From assembly GCA_963757135.1 (NCBI GenBank), contig CAVWQE010000011.1:62001-126000 (forward strand): 64,000 nucleotides of DNA. The letters run 5' to 3'. The stretch comes from Gp1-AA145 sp963757135. GTDB taxonomy: Bacteria; Acidobacteriota; Terriglobia; Terriglobales; Acidobacteriaceae. How positions within the stretch are numbered: position 1 is the stretch's first letter; every line of letters begins with the position of its first letter. Under the pieces are notes generated by a model. The model did not search any database. It saw only the letters and a list, made by a program, of their open reading frames with translations, and was not told where the DNA came from. Made by a program: the position numbers and the translations under genes. Shown here in pieces: positions 8,390 to 17,385 of the stretch.

Positions 8390-9487
8390 CTATTTTCCGA
8401 TTTCCAGAACTACGAGCGAACTGAAAACCTGCTTTGGTCCGGGATGAGGATTGGCAGCCGTGGGCGACGGTGGCGGGTCAGTTTGTTTAGTGCCTATTGT
8501 AAAGACGTGATGAGTCTTTGGATCGAGCGCGATAGTGCGCGTGCCGTAGACCGTTTCAACGTCTTGAACCTTGCTGTATTTATCGGGTGCGTCCTCGTGG
8601 AAGATACTGATTACGCCGTTTTTGCCGTTTCCATCCTCGTCTCGGCACGCGACGAACACATTTTGGGTGCTCCGATCAAACACAATCCCGTCCGTCCCGA
8701 CTCCGATGGGAATCGTGGTAAGCACCTTGCCGTCGTCTGCGTTCATGACCACCAAAAGATCGGTAGCGCGGGTGGTGCCTCGGCAGCCGATGAACAGCAA
8801 GCGGTGTCCGATGTCCATCGCAAGGGGAACACCCCTCTCGCAGGGCGCGCTAGACCACGTGTTCTTGATGGCCAACGTTTTCGTGTCATATTCGACCATT
8901 AGACTCTTGTCCACGATATTCACGAACATGCTCCCCTTACCATCGGGCATCGCTTGTTCGGGCTTTCCGGGGAGCGTGACGGTGCCAACGATTTTTCCGG
9001 TACTGGGGTCGACCGCTTGTGCGTTATTGGTCTGTGCCGTATTGATGAACATGTGCTTGCTCGCGGGGTCGTACTCAACTGAGTCTGAACCTTTGGCGCC
9101 AGTCAGCGTCAGCTTCGACGCGACCTTAAGCTTTTTCAGGATGAGAAAGTAGACTTCGGCGTCTGGGTCATTGCCGGTCACGAATCCGCGGTTCAGTTTG
9201 GGCATGAACCGAACGCCATGCAGTCCTTTTAAGTCGGGGATATCAGCGATGACCTTGCCTGTGCCCTCGTCGAGAACTTGAAGATGGGTGACGCGAGGTA
9301 CGTAGAGGCGCCGAGCGTCGGGATCAACCGATATGTAGTCATAGCCGCCGTCGCTGCCGGGAGAAATTTGTCGGATCACGTGATACTCTGAGCCTTGCGC
9401 CGCGGCCTGGAACGCGGTCGGGGAAAGACACAAGAGTAAAGAAGCAACACGGGCCCAGCGAACCCGCCCTTGAAATTGTCGTGACAT
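8390..9487 (-). CDS. Secreted YVTN-type beta-propeller protein
   Basis: About 365 residues from the ATG at 9485-9487 (minus strand), chosen because GGAGGGG lies upstream and a signal peptide follows (MSRQFQGRVRWARVASLLLC up to QAAAQG). Further upstream the frame runs antisense through the CitE gene. The mature part repeats a 40-50 residue blade unit (YISVDPDARRLYV, VDPSTGKIVGTVTLPGKPEQ, VVMNADDGKVLTTIPIG), as in periplasmic YVTN/lactonase-like propellers. No catalytic residues can be named. Related propellers occur at 12198-13217 and 45779-46825. The start codon overlaps that of the divergent CitE gene by two bases. Confidence 0.82.
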   Translation of the reverse strand: MSRQFQGRVRWARVASLLLCLSPTAFQAAAQGSEYHVIRQISPGSDGGYDYISVDPDARRLYVPRVTHLQVLDEGTGKVIADIPDLKGLHGVRFMPKLNRGFVTGNDPDAEVYFLILKKLKVASKLTLTGAKGSDSVEYDPASKHMFINTAQTNNAQAVDPSTGKIVGTVTLPGKPEQAMPDGKGSMFVNIVDKSLMVEYDTKTLAIKNTWSSAPCERGVPLAMDIGHRLLFIGCRGTTRATDLLVVMNADDGKVLTTIPIGVGTDGIVFDRSTQNVFVACRDEDGNGKNGVISIFHEDAPDKYSKVQDVETVYGTRTIALDPKTHHVFTIGTKQTDPPPSPTAANPHPGPKQVFSSLVVLEIGK

Positions 9488-10391
9488 GAGAAACCCCTCC
9501 ATTAACACCACGAGTGTACTTCGAAGCCTACTCTTTGTCCCTGCAGATAGCCCGAAGAAATTAGCAAAAGCGCAAACATTTCGGCCGGATGCTTTCATTC
9601 TTGATCTCGAAGACGCTGTAGCAATGGCTAGGAAGTCTTGTGCTCGCGCGACGCTGGCCTGCGAACTGGCGAGCCTCAAAAGTCTCGAAGTCAGAGTTTT
9701 TGTACGCGTGAACGGCATTAGCACTGAATTCTTTGCGGGCGACCTGGCCGTCGCAGTGGATCCGGGGGTGGACGGAATCGTCGTGCCCAAATGCGAAAAC
9801 AAGGCAGAAATAACACACATTGAAAATGAAATAACACGAATAGAAATCCAAAAAGGGATGGATCGAGGAAGAACCAAATTGCTCCCTATCCTGGAAACCG
9901 CACTGGGGATCGTTCATGCGTATGAAATCGGGTGCTCCACTGAAAGAGTTAGTGCGCTTTTTTTTGGGCCCGAAGATTACTGTGCCGATATGGGTATTTC
10001 ACGAACCAGATTGGGGGAAGAAGTAGCGATTCCGCGAATGCTCGTATCGCAAGCCGCGCACGCGGCCGGTGTATTGGCCATCGATGGCGTATTCACTGAT
10101 TTCCGTGATGAGGCGGGATTAATCGAGGACACCCGGCGTGGCAAGGAAATGGGCTATAGAGGAAAGGCATTGATTCATCCCAGCCAAATTCTACCGGTGC
10201 ATCGGGCGTTCGCGCCTGCCGATGAAGATGTGGGATGGGCCGTGGAAGTGATTGAGGCCTCCGAGAAGGCCAAAACAAAAGGCTCTGGGGTCGTCGTGGT
10301 CCGCGGCAAGATGATCGATGAACCCGTCGTCGACCAGGCCAGAAGGATTCTGCAAGAGCGAAATGCGGACAACAATGGAAATGATTTCTGA
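9486..10391 (+). CDS. CitE/HpcH-type lyase (citramalyl- or malyl-CoA lyase-like)
   Basis: A 301-residue TIM-barrel lyase. It has LRSLLFVPADSPKKLAKA at the N-terminus, the acidic FILDLEDAV motif, FVRVNG, PILETALGIVHAYEI with the metal-binding Glu, and ALFFGPEDYCADMGI with the metal-binding Asp. GKALIHPSQI near the C-terminus is typical. The family cleaves (3S)-citramalyl-CoA, malyl-CoA or citryl-CoA to acetyl-CoA plus a keto acid. With the MaoC and CaiB enzymes this suggests a C5-dicarboxylate CoA route. No good ribosome binding site precedes the ATG at 9486 and there is no alternative start codon before the conserved LRSLLFVPAD, so expression could be weak, leaderless or start elsewhere. Confidence 0.85.
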   Translation: MRNPSINTTSVLRSLLFVPADSPKKLAKAQTFRPDAFILDLEDAVAMARKSCARATLACELASLKSLEVRVFVRVNGISTEFFAGDLAVAVDPGVDGIVVPKCENKAEITHIENEITRIEIQKGMDRGRTKLLPILETALGIVHAYEIGCSTERVSALFFGPEDYCADMGISRTRLGEEVAIPRMLVSQAAHAAGVLAIDGVFTDFRDEAGLIEDTRRGKEMGYRGKALIHPSQILPVHRAFAPADEDVGWAVEVIEASEKAKTKGSGVVVVRGKMIDEPVVDQARRILQERNADNNGNDF

Positions 10392-10538
10392 AAGCGGAAA
10401 GTGTCGCTGGAAGGGCTTCTTGGGCAGGGCATCGGGCGATATGGCTCTTCAGGACTGCCGGATGCCAGTTTGAATGCGACAACCGGGAAGCTGCGCCCAT
10501 TAAGAGAAGCTAGGATCAATGAGCTCCGATTCGTCGAG

Positions 10539-10805
10539 TCAGTCCTCAGCCAAATGCCTGGCCTGCTCTGGGCCGTACAGTTTCGTCACTGCGCTGATGA
10601 AGCCGGAGAGTTCGCGTTCGGCCTGGAGCGTCTGCTCCTCATAAATCGAATCAGAAAATATTTCGTGCTCGTTCACGGCTTCCTTTTCTTCCCGCCCTGC
10701 CTTCTCAGCGACGCGGAAGACCGCACCTTGGCCATGTGCCACCCAGCGCTGTCGCGTATCAAATCTATCGGCATAAAGCAGCACAAATCGCGCCTGTGAG
10801 CTCAT
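10539..10805 (-). CDS. Hypothetical 88-residue protein overlapping the dehydrogenase 3' end
   Basis: The frame starts (ATG at 10805, minus strand) within the last 41 bases of the upstream dehydrogenase and continues past its stop. The product (MSSQARFVLLYADRFDTRQR to EQARHLAED) is charged and helical in its second half (EKAGREEKEAVNEHEIF, QTLQAERELSGFI) and soluble, with no domain recognised. Translational coupling is possible. The region is also open on the other strand (10401-10799), so coding potential is uncertain. Confidence 0.35.
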   Translation of the reverse strand: MSSQARFVLLYADRFDTRQRWVAHGQGAVFRVAEKAGREEKEAVNEHEIFSDSIYEEQTLQAERELSGFISAVTKLYGPEQARHLAED

Positions 10806-11838
10806 CGGTTGTATTGCTGCCGCCCAGATCCTTAGTTCGAACGCTCTTCTTACGCAATACTGCCTCGATCGCGTGCATCAGACGAGTTGATAGCTCCTCT
10901 TCTCCGAGAAAATCCAACATCAACTGTGCTGACCAAATACTTGCAACGGGGTTAGCGAGATTCTTGCCGGCAATATCGAAAGCGGATCCGTGAATTGCCT
11001 GGAACAGACTGGGATATTTCCGCTCCGGATTGATGTTAGCGCTCGGCGCGAGACCCAGGCTTCCGGTGATTGCGGCTCCCAAATCCGTGAGGATGTCGCC
11101 GAACAGATTCGAGGTCACAAAAACATCCAAAGAATCTGGATGGTCGATCATGCGCACAGTCATCGAATCGACTAGCTGATGATCAGACTCAACATTCGGA
11201 TACTCAGCTGATATTTCTCGAAATACGTCGTCCCAGAAGACCATGTTGTACTGCATGCTGTTTGACTTGGTGACACTGGTGACGAGATTACGGTTGTGTT
11301 TCAATGCCCAGTCAAACGCAAATCGCATCAAGCGCTCTGTAATAGAACGAGTAAAGACGATTGACTGAATCGCGACCTCGTTATCTTTTCCATAGTGGAC
11401 TCGACCTCCCACGCCGGAGTACTCACCTTCTGAGTTTTCCCGGATGCACACCATATCGAGATCCTGAAGTGTCCGATTCTTAAGAGGCGTGTCCACACCT
11501 TCAAGCAAACGCATCGGGCGAAGATTGACATACTGGTCTAGTCCTTGCCTGATAGGAAGTAGAAGACCCCAGAGCGTCACGTGATCCGGAATGCGCGGAT
11601 CGCCTACTGGTCCCAGCAGAATCGCGTCAAAACCTTGTTTTTCTAGCTGCTGGATGCCGTCGTCCGGCATCATTTTCCCGCTTTTCAGATATCTTTCAGA
11701 GCCCCAGTCAAACTCCCGAAAGTCAAACTTTATGCCTCCATCGGACTGGGCCAGCGATTCCAAGACGGTTCTACTTGAGCGGAGAACCTCCGGTCCAATA
11801 CCGTCCGCCGGCAAAACTGCCAAATGCAGAGTTTTCAT
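10765..11838 (-). CDS. Tartrate / D-malate dehydrogenase (isopropylmalate dehydrogenase family)
   Basis: About 357 residues from the ATG at 11838, chosen because it begins MKTLHLAVLPADGIGPEV, the standard family start; the longer frame uses a TTG at 11874. Recognisable elements are the nucleotide-binding LPADGIGPEV, the substrate arginines in RPMRLLEG and CIRENSEGEYSGVGG, the catalytic Lys in TSVTKSNSMQ, the metal aspartates in DILTDLGAAITGSLGLAPS, and AIHGSAFDIAGKNLANP. The TLWGLLLPIRQGLDQYVNLRP loop resembles TtuC/DmlA-type enzymes, which oxidise tartrate or D-malate with NAD, rather than LeuB. It runs convergent to the CitE lyase and probably supplies pyruvate or oxaloacetate-level products. 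Confidence 0.85.
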   Translation of the reverse strand: MKTLHLAVLPADGIGPEVLRSSRTVLESLAQSDGGIKFDFREFDWGSERYLKSGKMMPDDGIQQLEKQGFDAILLGPVGDPRIPDHVTLWGLLLPIRQGLDQYVNLRPMRLLEGVDTPLKNRTLQDLDMVCIRENSEGEYSGVGGRVHYGKDNEVAIQSIVFTRSITERLMRFAFDWALKHNRNLVTSVTKSNSMQYNMVFWDDVFREISAEYPNVESDHQLVDSMTVRMIDHPDSLDVFVTSNLFGDILTDLGAAITGSLGLAPSANINPERKYPSLFQAIHGSAFDIAGKNLANPVASIWSAQLMLDFLGEEELSTRLMHAIEAVLRKKSVRTKDLGGSNTTDELTGAICAALCR

Positions 11839-12197
11839 TGTCGCTGTACTCCGGGCTACCTGTGAACGTGACAAAGGGAAAGCGACAACAACGGAGACGG
11901 TGTGATCAACGACCGGCCGCCGAATACACCTCGCTATTTGCTGCCTGGCTCGGGTTTAATTGACCTCGATGTGAATCTGTCACATGACTTCGCGCTGTCA
12001 AGAATGAAGGAACACGCGAAGATTCTAACCGTGTCGGCAAATTCGTTTTAACGTTCTGAATTACGTCAACAACCCGACCTATATCGGAGTCATTACCTCG
12101 CCATTTTTCGGACAGGCCAATTCCGCCCAGCCGCCCCGGAGCATGCAATTGGACCTCAAAATTCAAATTCTAAGGCGGCTGTGGCATTATCCGCCGA
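11839..12197 (-). other. 359-base intergenic region with a weak terminator-like hairpin
   Basis: No convincing gene. It should hold the promoter of the dehydrogenase to its left. Just past the stop of the propeller gene at 12198 the minus strand has a 5-bp stem (12191-12195 with 12174-12178, GGCGG/CCGCC) followed by a T-rich tract, a possible weak terminator. Confidence 0.4.
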
Positions 12198-13217
12198 TTA
12201 CTGTTGCCGCTCTACCACCAGCACGTTAAACTTTCCTGGCTTTGGCCTCATACGGGCGTGTTCCCCATTTGCGGCAGGCGCGCTCTCCATCTCGGCAGAT
12301 GAGAGATAGAGATTCTTGGTCTTGGGATCCATTGTCATTGTCTTCGCGCTCTTCTGCGTCTGAATATCACCAACAGATTCGTATTCATCTGCACTCTTCT
12401 GGCGAATCACCGAAATCGTTCCACCTCCGTTGGAGGCAAAGATTAGTTTGTTGTCCGGATCGTAAGCAACAGCATCGACCCGTTCACCGATTGGAAGTGT
12501 CGTGAGCACTTTTCCGTTAGTAGCATCCATAATGGCCAAAACCTTGCTACGGCAGCCGATGAACAAACGCTCGCTGGCGCCGTCCATGGCCAAGCCGGTT
12601 GGAGTTTTACATCCAGTGATCGGCCACTTTTGCTTGACAGAAAGCGCCTTTGGATCGAAGTTGAGCACCTCAGCAGTCTCTTCAAGATTCACGTAGCCGT
12701 TGCCTTTTCCGTCCAAGACTGCAGCTTCGGCACCGCTTCCAAGCGGAATTTTGCCGACGACTTGCTCCTTGTCAGGATCGATGGCCGAGATTTCGCCAGC
12801 GTCGCCGTGACAGACAAATACGCGCCTCGTCTTCGGGTCATAAAAGATGAAATCGGGATCTTGATCCACAGCGATCGTCTTTCGAGTCTTAAGGCTTTGG
12901 GTATCGAACACTGTGACCGTCGCGTTCCGACCGTCGGTGATGAATCCGCGATGCAAGTCCGGTACAACTGCGATGCCATGTACACCGGGGGTGTTTTCGA
13001 TCTTGCCAATCACCTTACCGGAGTTCGCGTCCAGAATATCGACCTTGGTTCCGTGCGAAATGTAGAGCCGGTTTGACGAACTGTCGAAAACGATATAGTC
13101 GAAACTGTCGTCGCCGGGTACAGGAAATCGTTTGCTTACTTTAAAGCCGGGCGCATCGTCTGCGATGCACATCCCACTAACAGCAAAAAGCATGAAGATT
13201 CCCAAAAGCTTTTTCAA
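12198..13217 (-). CDS. Secreted YVTN-type beta-propeller protein
   Basis: A 339-residue protein starting at a TTG (13215-13217, minus strand), supported by AAGGAGG seven bases upstream and a signal peptide MKKLLGIFMLFAVSGMCIA. Blade repeats are clear: YIVFDSSSNRLYISHG, VDILDANSGKVIGKIENTPG, SAIDPDKEQVVGKIPLGSG, AIMDATNGKVLTTLPIGER. Two Cys residues in ITGCKTPTGLAMDG and LFIGCRSKV also occur, at similar spacing, in the 8390-9487 protein and may form a disulfide. Function unknown. It starts 9 bases after the Myb/HTH gene and is probably translated from the same transcript. Confidence 0.82.
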   Translation of the reverse strand: MKKLLGIFMLFAVSGMCIADDAPGFKVSKRFPVPGDDSFDYIVFDSSSNRLYISHGTKVDILDANSGKVIGKIENTPGVHGIAVVPDLHRGFITDGRNATVTVFDTQSLKTRKTIAVDQDPDFIFYDPKTRRVFVCHGDAGEISAIDPDKEQVVGKIPLGSGAEAAVLDGKGNGYVNLEETAEVLNFDPKALSVKQKWPITGCKTPTGLAMDGASERLFIGCRSKVLAIMDATNGKVLTTLPIGERVDAVAYDPDNKLIFASNGGGTISVIRQKSADEYESVGDIQTQKSAKTMTMDPKTKNLYLSSAEMESAPAANGEHARMRPKPGKFNVLVVERQQ

Positions 13218-13226
13218 GTTTCCTCC

Positions 13227-13922
13227 TTACGTGTTTGGTGCAAATGCGGCAAATCGCTTTTCTTTATTAACCAGGAAATGCTCGCTTGTGTTTTCCAAAG
13301 CCACTTCCGCATAATCCGAGCTCACATCGATATCCGAAAAACTCTTCGAAGTATTCTTTTCACGCCGCCCGGGACAGGACGAGTTATACGTTTCGAACAA
13401 CAGTCCTTTGAACCACGCCTCGTTGACGAACGAAAGCTGGTACTGGTCGGGATGCATCTTCAAGAATCGACGGACGGCAGTTTCCGACGTTCGCCCATAG
13501 CAGCCAAAAGCCAGCCACCTCAGGCGTTCCCACCGGCGCACTGAGGTTGGGCTGACGCCCAACAACTCGACCAAATCCGTGCGACTGTACCCTTCGGTGA
13601 CCCTCGCAGACAGCATAAGTCGCTTCAGAGCAGCCTTTACTGAATACTCCGAACGACCGAGGCACTTTGCCAAAGTCTTTCGCCCACAGGTTCCTGCCAA
13701 CTCGCGTAATTGGGAAAACTCTGATGCAGTCCACGGCTGCTTCCTTATCCTGGTTAGGCCCAACGCCGATGCGCGACTCGTGATTGCGGACCGGGGAAAT
13801 CCGGTTAGGCGCTGAATGTAGGTAAGATTGCGAATGAGCTCGTTCCGGTCGCGAGCGGTCCGATACGAGCGCTTCAGGATCGAATCAAGGCCATCTGTCC
13901 AGTTGAATTTCTTAGAGCTCAA
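13227..13922 (-). CDS. Myb/SANT-like and HTH DNA-binding protein
   Basis: A 231-residue basic protein without membrane segments. The first part (about 1-110) has two Myb/SANT-like units, each with a leading tryptophan and helical periodicity: NWTDGLDSILKRSYRTARDR, then PWTASEFSQLRELAGTCGRK followed by TLAKCLGRSEYSVKAALKRL. A MerR/XRE-like helix-turn-helix follows (SRTDLVELLGVSPTSVRRW, then ERLRWLAFGCYGRTSETAVR). The C-terminal 60 residues are acidic and unassigned. DNA binding is inferred from the motifs; the target is unknown. It is immediately upstream of the YVTN propeller gene, 9 bases apart. Confidence 0.7.
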   Translation of the reverse strand: MSSKKFNWTDGLDSILKRSYRTARDRNELIRNLTYIQRLTGFPRSAITSRASALGLTRIRKQPWTASEFSQLRELAGTCGRKTLAKCLGRSEYSVKAALKRLMLSARVTEGYSRTDLVELLGVSPTSVRRWERLRWLAFGCYGRTSETAVRRFLKMHPDQYQLSFVNEAWFKGLLFETYNSSCPGRREKNTSKSFSDIDVSSDYAEVALENTSEHFLVNKEKRFAAFAPNT

Positions 13923-13997
13923 TCGCTTACACCTTGCCAGTGCGCCAGCAAGGACAATCGTAAGAGTCCAACCTGAAAATCACCTGAAAGTTGGTGG

Positions 13998-15371
13998 CTA
14001 ATTTATCAGCGGTAACCACACCCGGAAAGATGAGCCTTGCCCCAAGGTACTTTTGACAGTGATCGTACCTTGATGCGCTTTTGCGATCCACTGTCCGATA
14101 GAAAGTCCAAGGCCGAAACCGCCAGAGTCACGCGATCGCGCAAAATCAGCACGGTAGAAACGGTCGAAAATGCGAGGAAGGTCGGCATCAGCAATGCCGA
14201 TTCCATTGTCCATTACCTCAAAATATGCTTTGGCATCTGAATTCCCCACCCGGACGCCGACGGTACCATGCTCAGGGGTGTATTTAATGGCGTTATCAAT
14301 AAGGATCAGGAACAAACGCCGCAAAGCGTCGGCATCGCCTCCGACCCACAAACGGGACTCCGGAAACGATTGCGCCCACTTAATGTGACGAGATTCGGCC
14401 AACGTTTTCCCGTGAACCACAGCCTCGCGAACGATGTCGCAGAGGTCAGTTTTTCGAAAGGTCAGACCCTGCGTACCGTTGTCTGCCCGCGCAAGGAGCA
14501 AAAGACTGTTAATTAGTCCGGACAGACGCTGTGTTTCACCGAAAATTTCGTGCAATGCTTCACGATAGTCGTCGTCCGTCCGGGGCTTTCGCAGAGCAAT
14601 CTCCGCACGAGTTTGAATAAATGCGATTGGCGTCCGCAAGTCGTGACTTGCGTCCGCGGTGAATTGCTTCATCTGTTCGAACGCAGACTGAATGCGTTGT
14701 AGCATTGCATTCAGAGTCTTGGCCAGACGTTCTATTTGGTCTCTTGTTCTCGGCACCGCCAGCCTCGCCGTTAAGTCATCGGGGCTGATCTCTTGCGCTG
14801 CGCGCGTGATCTCGTCCACGGGGGTAAGCGCCTGCCCGCTCATCCAGTAACCGCCCGCAGTGGCAGCAATAAGTAACACTGGAATTCCAATCCACAAAAG
14901 CAGACGGTAACGATCGAGCGCGTCTATATAATCGTCCATGTCTTCAGCAACCTGAATAGTGAAGGTACGACCGTTGCTGAGAGTCCTGACAGCGTACGCT
15001 CGCAATGGACTGCCCCTGACCTTGAGGGTCACAAATTTTTTCTTTTGAGGGTAAGTAATCGGAAAATTGAGAGCCCTCAAGCGGGCAGAACGATAGACAA
15101 ATTCGCCGCTTTCGTCGGCTACCTGAATAAGCGACGACCCCGCTTGGATCTCGGCGTGTGCGCGGACTTGATCACGTAATCCCGAGGTATTGGCGCCACT
15201 AACCAGTGCCTGCACTGCTTTGGCTTCATCGACAAGCTGCTCGTCAACGGTTATGTTAATGCTGTGTCGCATCATCCAGATTGCGACGACCGTGAAAAGG
15301 ACCAGCGCGGCGGCCAAAAAAAGCGAGTACCAGACAGTCAGCCGAATCCGAATTGGAATACGGCTCATCAT
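13998..15371 (-). CDS. HAMP-domain sensor histidine kinase
   Basis: A 457-residue inner-membrane kinase. TM1 (about 12-34) and TM2 (about 158-178) flank a periplasmic sensor of about 120 residues with no clear ligand motif. HAMP (about 180-232) leads to the dimerisation helix with phospho-acceptor H243 in ADASHDLRTPIAF. The ATPase domain has the N box LILIDNAIKYTPEHG, G1 DNGIGIAD, F box FDRFYR and G2 GGFGLGLSIG, all intact. The architecture resembles heavy-metal sensors such as CusS, but the stimulus cannot be read from sequence. Its ATG overlaps the regulator stop by one base (TAATG), so the pair is translationally coupled. Confidence 0.92.
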   Translation of the reverse strand: MMSRIPIRIRLTVWYSLFLAAALVLFTVVAIWMMRHSINITVDEQLVDEAKAVQALVSGANTSGLRDQVRAHAEIQAGSSLIQVADESGEFVYRSARLRALNFPITYPQKKKFVTLKVRGSPLRAYAVRTLSNGRTFTIQVAEDMDDYIDALDRYRLLLWIGIPVLLIAATAGGYWMSGQALTPVDEITRAAQEISPDDLTARLAVPRTRDQIERLAKTLNAMLQRIQSAFEQMKQFTADASHDLRTPIAFIQTRAEIALRKPRTDDDYREALHEIFGETQRLSGLINSLLLLARADNGTQGLTFRKTDLCDIVREAVVHGKTLAESRHIKWAQSFPESRLWVGGDADALRRLFLILIDNAIKYTPEHGTVGVRVGNSDAKAYFEVMDNGIGIADADLPRIFDRFYRADFARSRDSGGFGLGLSIGQWIAKAHQGTITVKSTLGQGSSFRVWLPLIN

Positions 15372-16045
15372 TATGAGCCGCCGCGCAGGCAGTAACCGAA
15401 GCCGCGAATGGTATGAATCAGCTGCCGATCGGAGTTCTTGTTGATTTTTGCGCGAAGTAATGAGACGAACGCATCGAGGGTGTTCTCCTCAATTTCCTCT
15501 CCGAGGCCCCAAACCGCGATCAGAATCGCCGAACGCGAAACACCTCGGCCCGGATGCCGCATAAGCAATTCAAGCAGACGGTATTCGGTGGCCGTGAGTT
15601 TGATTTCACGATTTCTGCGTCGTACTTCTCGAGTAGAAGGGTCAAGTGTCAATTCGCCAACCTTCAGCACTGTGGGAAGGTGGGTCGGTCCGCGGCGAGC
15701 CAGCGCGCGAATTCGTGCCAGAAGTTCGGCGAAAACGAACGGCTTCGTAAGGTAATCATCAGCACCCGCGTCCAATCCCGTGGTTATGTCCGGAACCGCA
15801 TCTTTGGCTGTCAGCATGAGAATTGGCGTTTGTATATGACGCTGACGCACCCGGCGTGCAACTTCGAAACCATCGAGCCCGGGAAGCATTACATCCAGAA
15901 CAATGACGTCGAAATCACAATCTTCAACGATTTCCGTTGCGGATGCACCGTCCTGCGCAACAGTCACCCGATGATTTTCCTCCTCGAGGCCACGCTTGAG
16001 GAGATTGACCATTTTGTTGTCGTCCTCGACCAGTAGCAAGTGCAT
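15371..16045 (-). CDS. OmpR-family response regulator
   Basis: A 224-residue regulator. The receiver domain (1-115) has acidic residues E7/D8/D9, the phosphorylation site D51 in DVIVLDVMLPGLDG, and K101 in YLTKPF. The C-terminal winged helix (about 125-222) has LTLDPSTREVRR, TATEYRLLELLMRHPG and the recognition region FVSLLRAKINKNSDRQLIHTIRGFGYCL. It is the first gene of the pair and is co-transcribed with the kinase. Targets are not visible; the adjacent propeller and permease genes are candidates only by position. Confidence 0.93.
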   Translation of the reverse strand: MHLLLVEDDNKMVNLLKRGLEEENHRVTVAQDGASATEIVEDCDFDVIVLDVMLPGLDGFEVARRVRQRHIQTPILMLTAKDAVPDITTGLDAGADDYLTKPFVFAELLARIRALARRGPTHLPTVLKVGELTLDPSTREVRRRNREIKLTATEYRLLELLMRHPGRGVSRSAILIAVWGLGEEIEENTLDAFVSLLRAKINKNSDRQLIHTIRGFGYCLRGGS

Positions 16046-16389
16046 GTGAGAAAGTGGAACAACTAGATATTATCCCCCTGTTTTCTGAACGTCTCCTGAA
16101 AAGCCTCACCGCAGATGCTTTTCCAAAACTCGGGGTCGTCTACGGGCGAACAGCGCCGCAATTGTTGCGAGCCATGTATAGGCCGCCGTTCAGAATCGCG
16201 GTCGCAGGGGACGCCACACAAAATTTAGTCAGAGGCTGAGTTATCGTGCGCCAAGGCAGGCAGCGGCCCGAGTACACGAAGGCAGGATTAGGTCCGGCGA
16301 AGTCTTGAGGTGGCGCGAGGTAGTAAACATCTCGCGGGAGAGTCCCAAGTCTCGGACCGCATCCTGAACTGCCCACCGCGCTTCGTGTT
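16046..16389. other. 344-base intergenic region
   Basis: Lies between the response regulator start and the 3' end of the ModA-like gene. It should contain the two-component promoter. No gene, repeat or clear terminator was seen. Confidence 0.4.
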
Positions 16390-17385
16390 TTAGAGATTTT
16401 GACGAGGTGCGACGGCAGAATTGTCATCAATACGACGGTAACCTGTGCGGCGCTGGTGCGACGCAATATTCTTGCGTGCCTCGGCAAACGCCGCGTCCGC
16501 AGCTTTCTTCGCGCCATCCAGCTTCACAGGCTCGCCGTACGGAATATTCGATTGGTCCAGTGGATCGAAGTTCGCTGCAGTCGCGGTCGGCCCACACGCC
16601 ACCGGATCCAAAGCGGTCTCCTTGATCGCCGGACACGCCTGAGCCGAGGCGAGGAATTGGATGAGCGAACGCGCTGCGCCTTTCGACGTGCTGCGCGTCA
16701 CTACGCCGGCCGAGAACATCGTGATCTGTTGCAACGCTTCGGGAATAGGTCCCACGATCGTGACGCCCGGGATCGGTTGCAGCTCGCTCATCTGCTGAAA
16801 TCCGATCTCCGCCTCGCCACGAGCAACGACTTGCGCCACCGGTTCCGCCGGAATCTGCCGGCTCTTCGTCACCATCTCTTTTTCGATGCCGAGCTTCTTG
16901 TAGAGCTGCGACGCGATATATACGCCACTCGCGCTGTCGGAGTATGCTACCGACTTTGCGTTCAGGAGTGCGCGACGGAAAGCCTCGACTGTGCTGATGT
17001 CCGGAACTAGAGCGCCAGTCTTCACCGCCATGCCGATACGCGAGCGCGCAAGATCGACCTGGCTTCCTTCAACGACTTCACCTTTCTTCGCCAGCTCATC
17101 CAGCGACGAGCGCACCATGATCAGTACATCCGCGGCTTCGCCTTTCGCCAGCCGCACCGGGATCGCGCCTGGTGTGTTGCCCATCGACGGGCCCCACACA
17201 GTGTCAATATGTACGCCCGTTGACCTCTCGAACTCGGGCGCCAGTATCTTGTACGCCGCGGAGAATCCGCCCGAACTCATCACCGTCAGATTTTGCGCAT
17301 GAACGCCGGCCGCTACGACCAGCAGGACCGCGACACGTTGCGGAAGCTTTCTTCCAATCTTTACGAACATGTATTCCGTTTTCAT
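16390..17385 (-). CDS. ModA-like periplasmic substrate-binding protein, possible aconitate isomerase
   Basis: A 331-residue exported protein with a signal peptide (about 1-30, ending VHAQ). The type II periplasmic-binding fold resembles molybdate-binding ModA: LTVMSSGGFSAAYKILAPEFERSTG, GEAADVLIMVRSSLDELAKKG, SRIGMAVKTGA, and AEIGFQQMSELQPIPGVTIVGPIP. The last 65 residues are an extra tail. No ABC permease or ATPase gene is adjacent. Instead its ATG directly follows the stop of an MHS-type permease. Bacterial aconitate isomerase is known to belong to this fold and to be encoded beside tricarballylate/aconitate permeases, so conversion of trans- to cis-aconitate in the periplasm is a plausible role. 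Confidence 0.75.
   Translation of the reverse strand: MKTEYMFVKIGRKLPQRVAVLLVVAAGVHAQNLTVMSSGGFSAAYKILAPEFERSTGVHIDTVWGPSMGNTPGAIPVRLAKGEAADVLIMVRSSLDELAKKGEVVEGSQVDLARSRIGMAVKTGALVPDISTVEAFRRALLNAKSVAYSDSASGVYIASQLYKKLGIEKEMVTKSRQIPAEPVAQVVARGEAEIGFQQMSELQPIPGVTIVGPIPEALQQITMFSAGVVTRSTSKGAARSLIQFLASAQACPAIKETALDPVACGPTATAANFDPLDQSNIPYGEPVKLDGAKKAADAAFAEARKNIASHQRRTGYRRIDDNSAVAPRQNL

Noticed and set aside
8571..9152. 193-residue plus-strand ORF
   Set aside because: Antisense to the YVTN propeller gene, with no start signal or domain.
10401..10799. 132-residue plus-strand ORF
   Set aside because: Antisense to the dehydrogenase end and to the more protein-like 88-residue frame; no ribosome binding site.
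16390..17385. ModA molybdate transporter component
   Set aside because: No ModB/ModC genes adjacent; immediate coupling to a carboxylate symporter points elsewhere.
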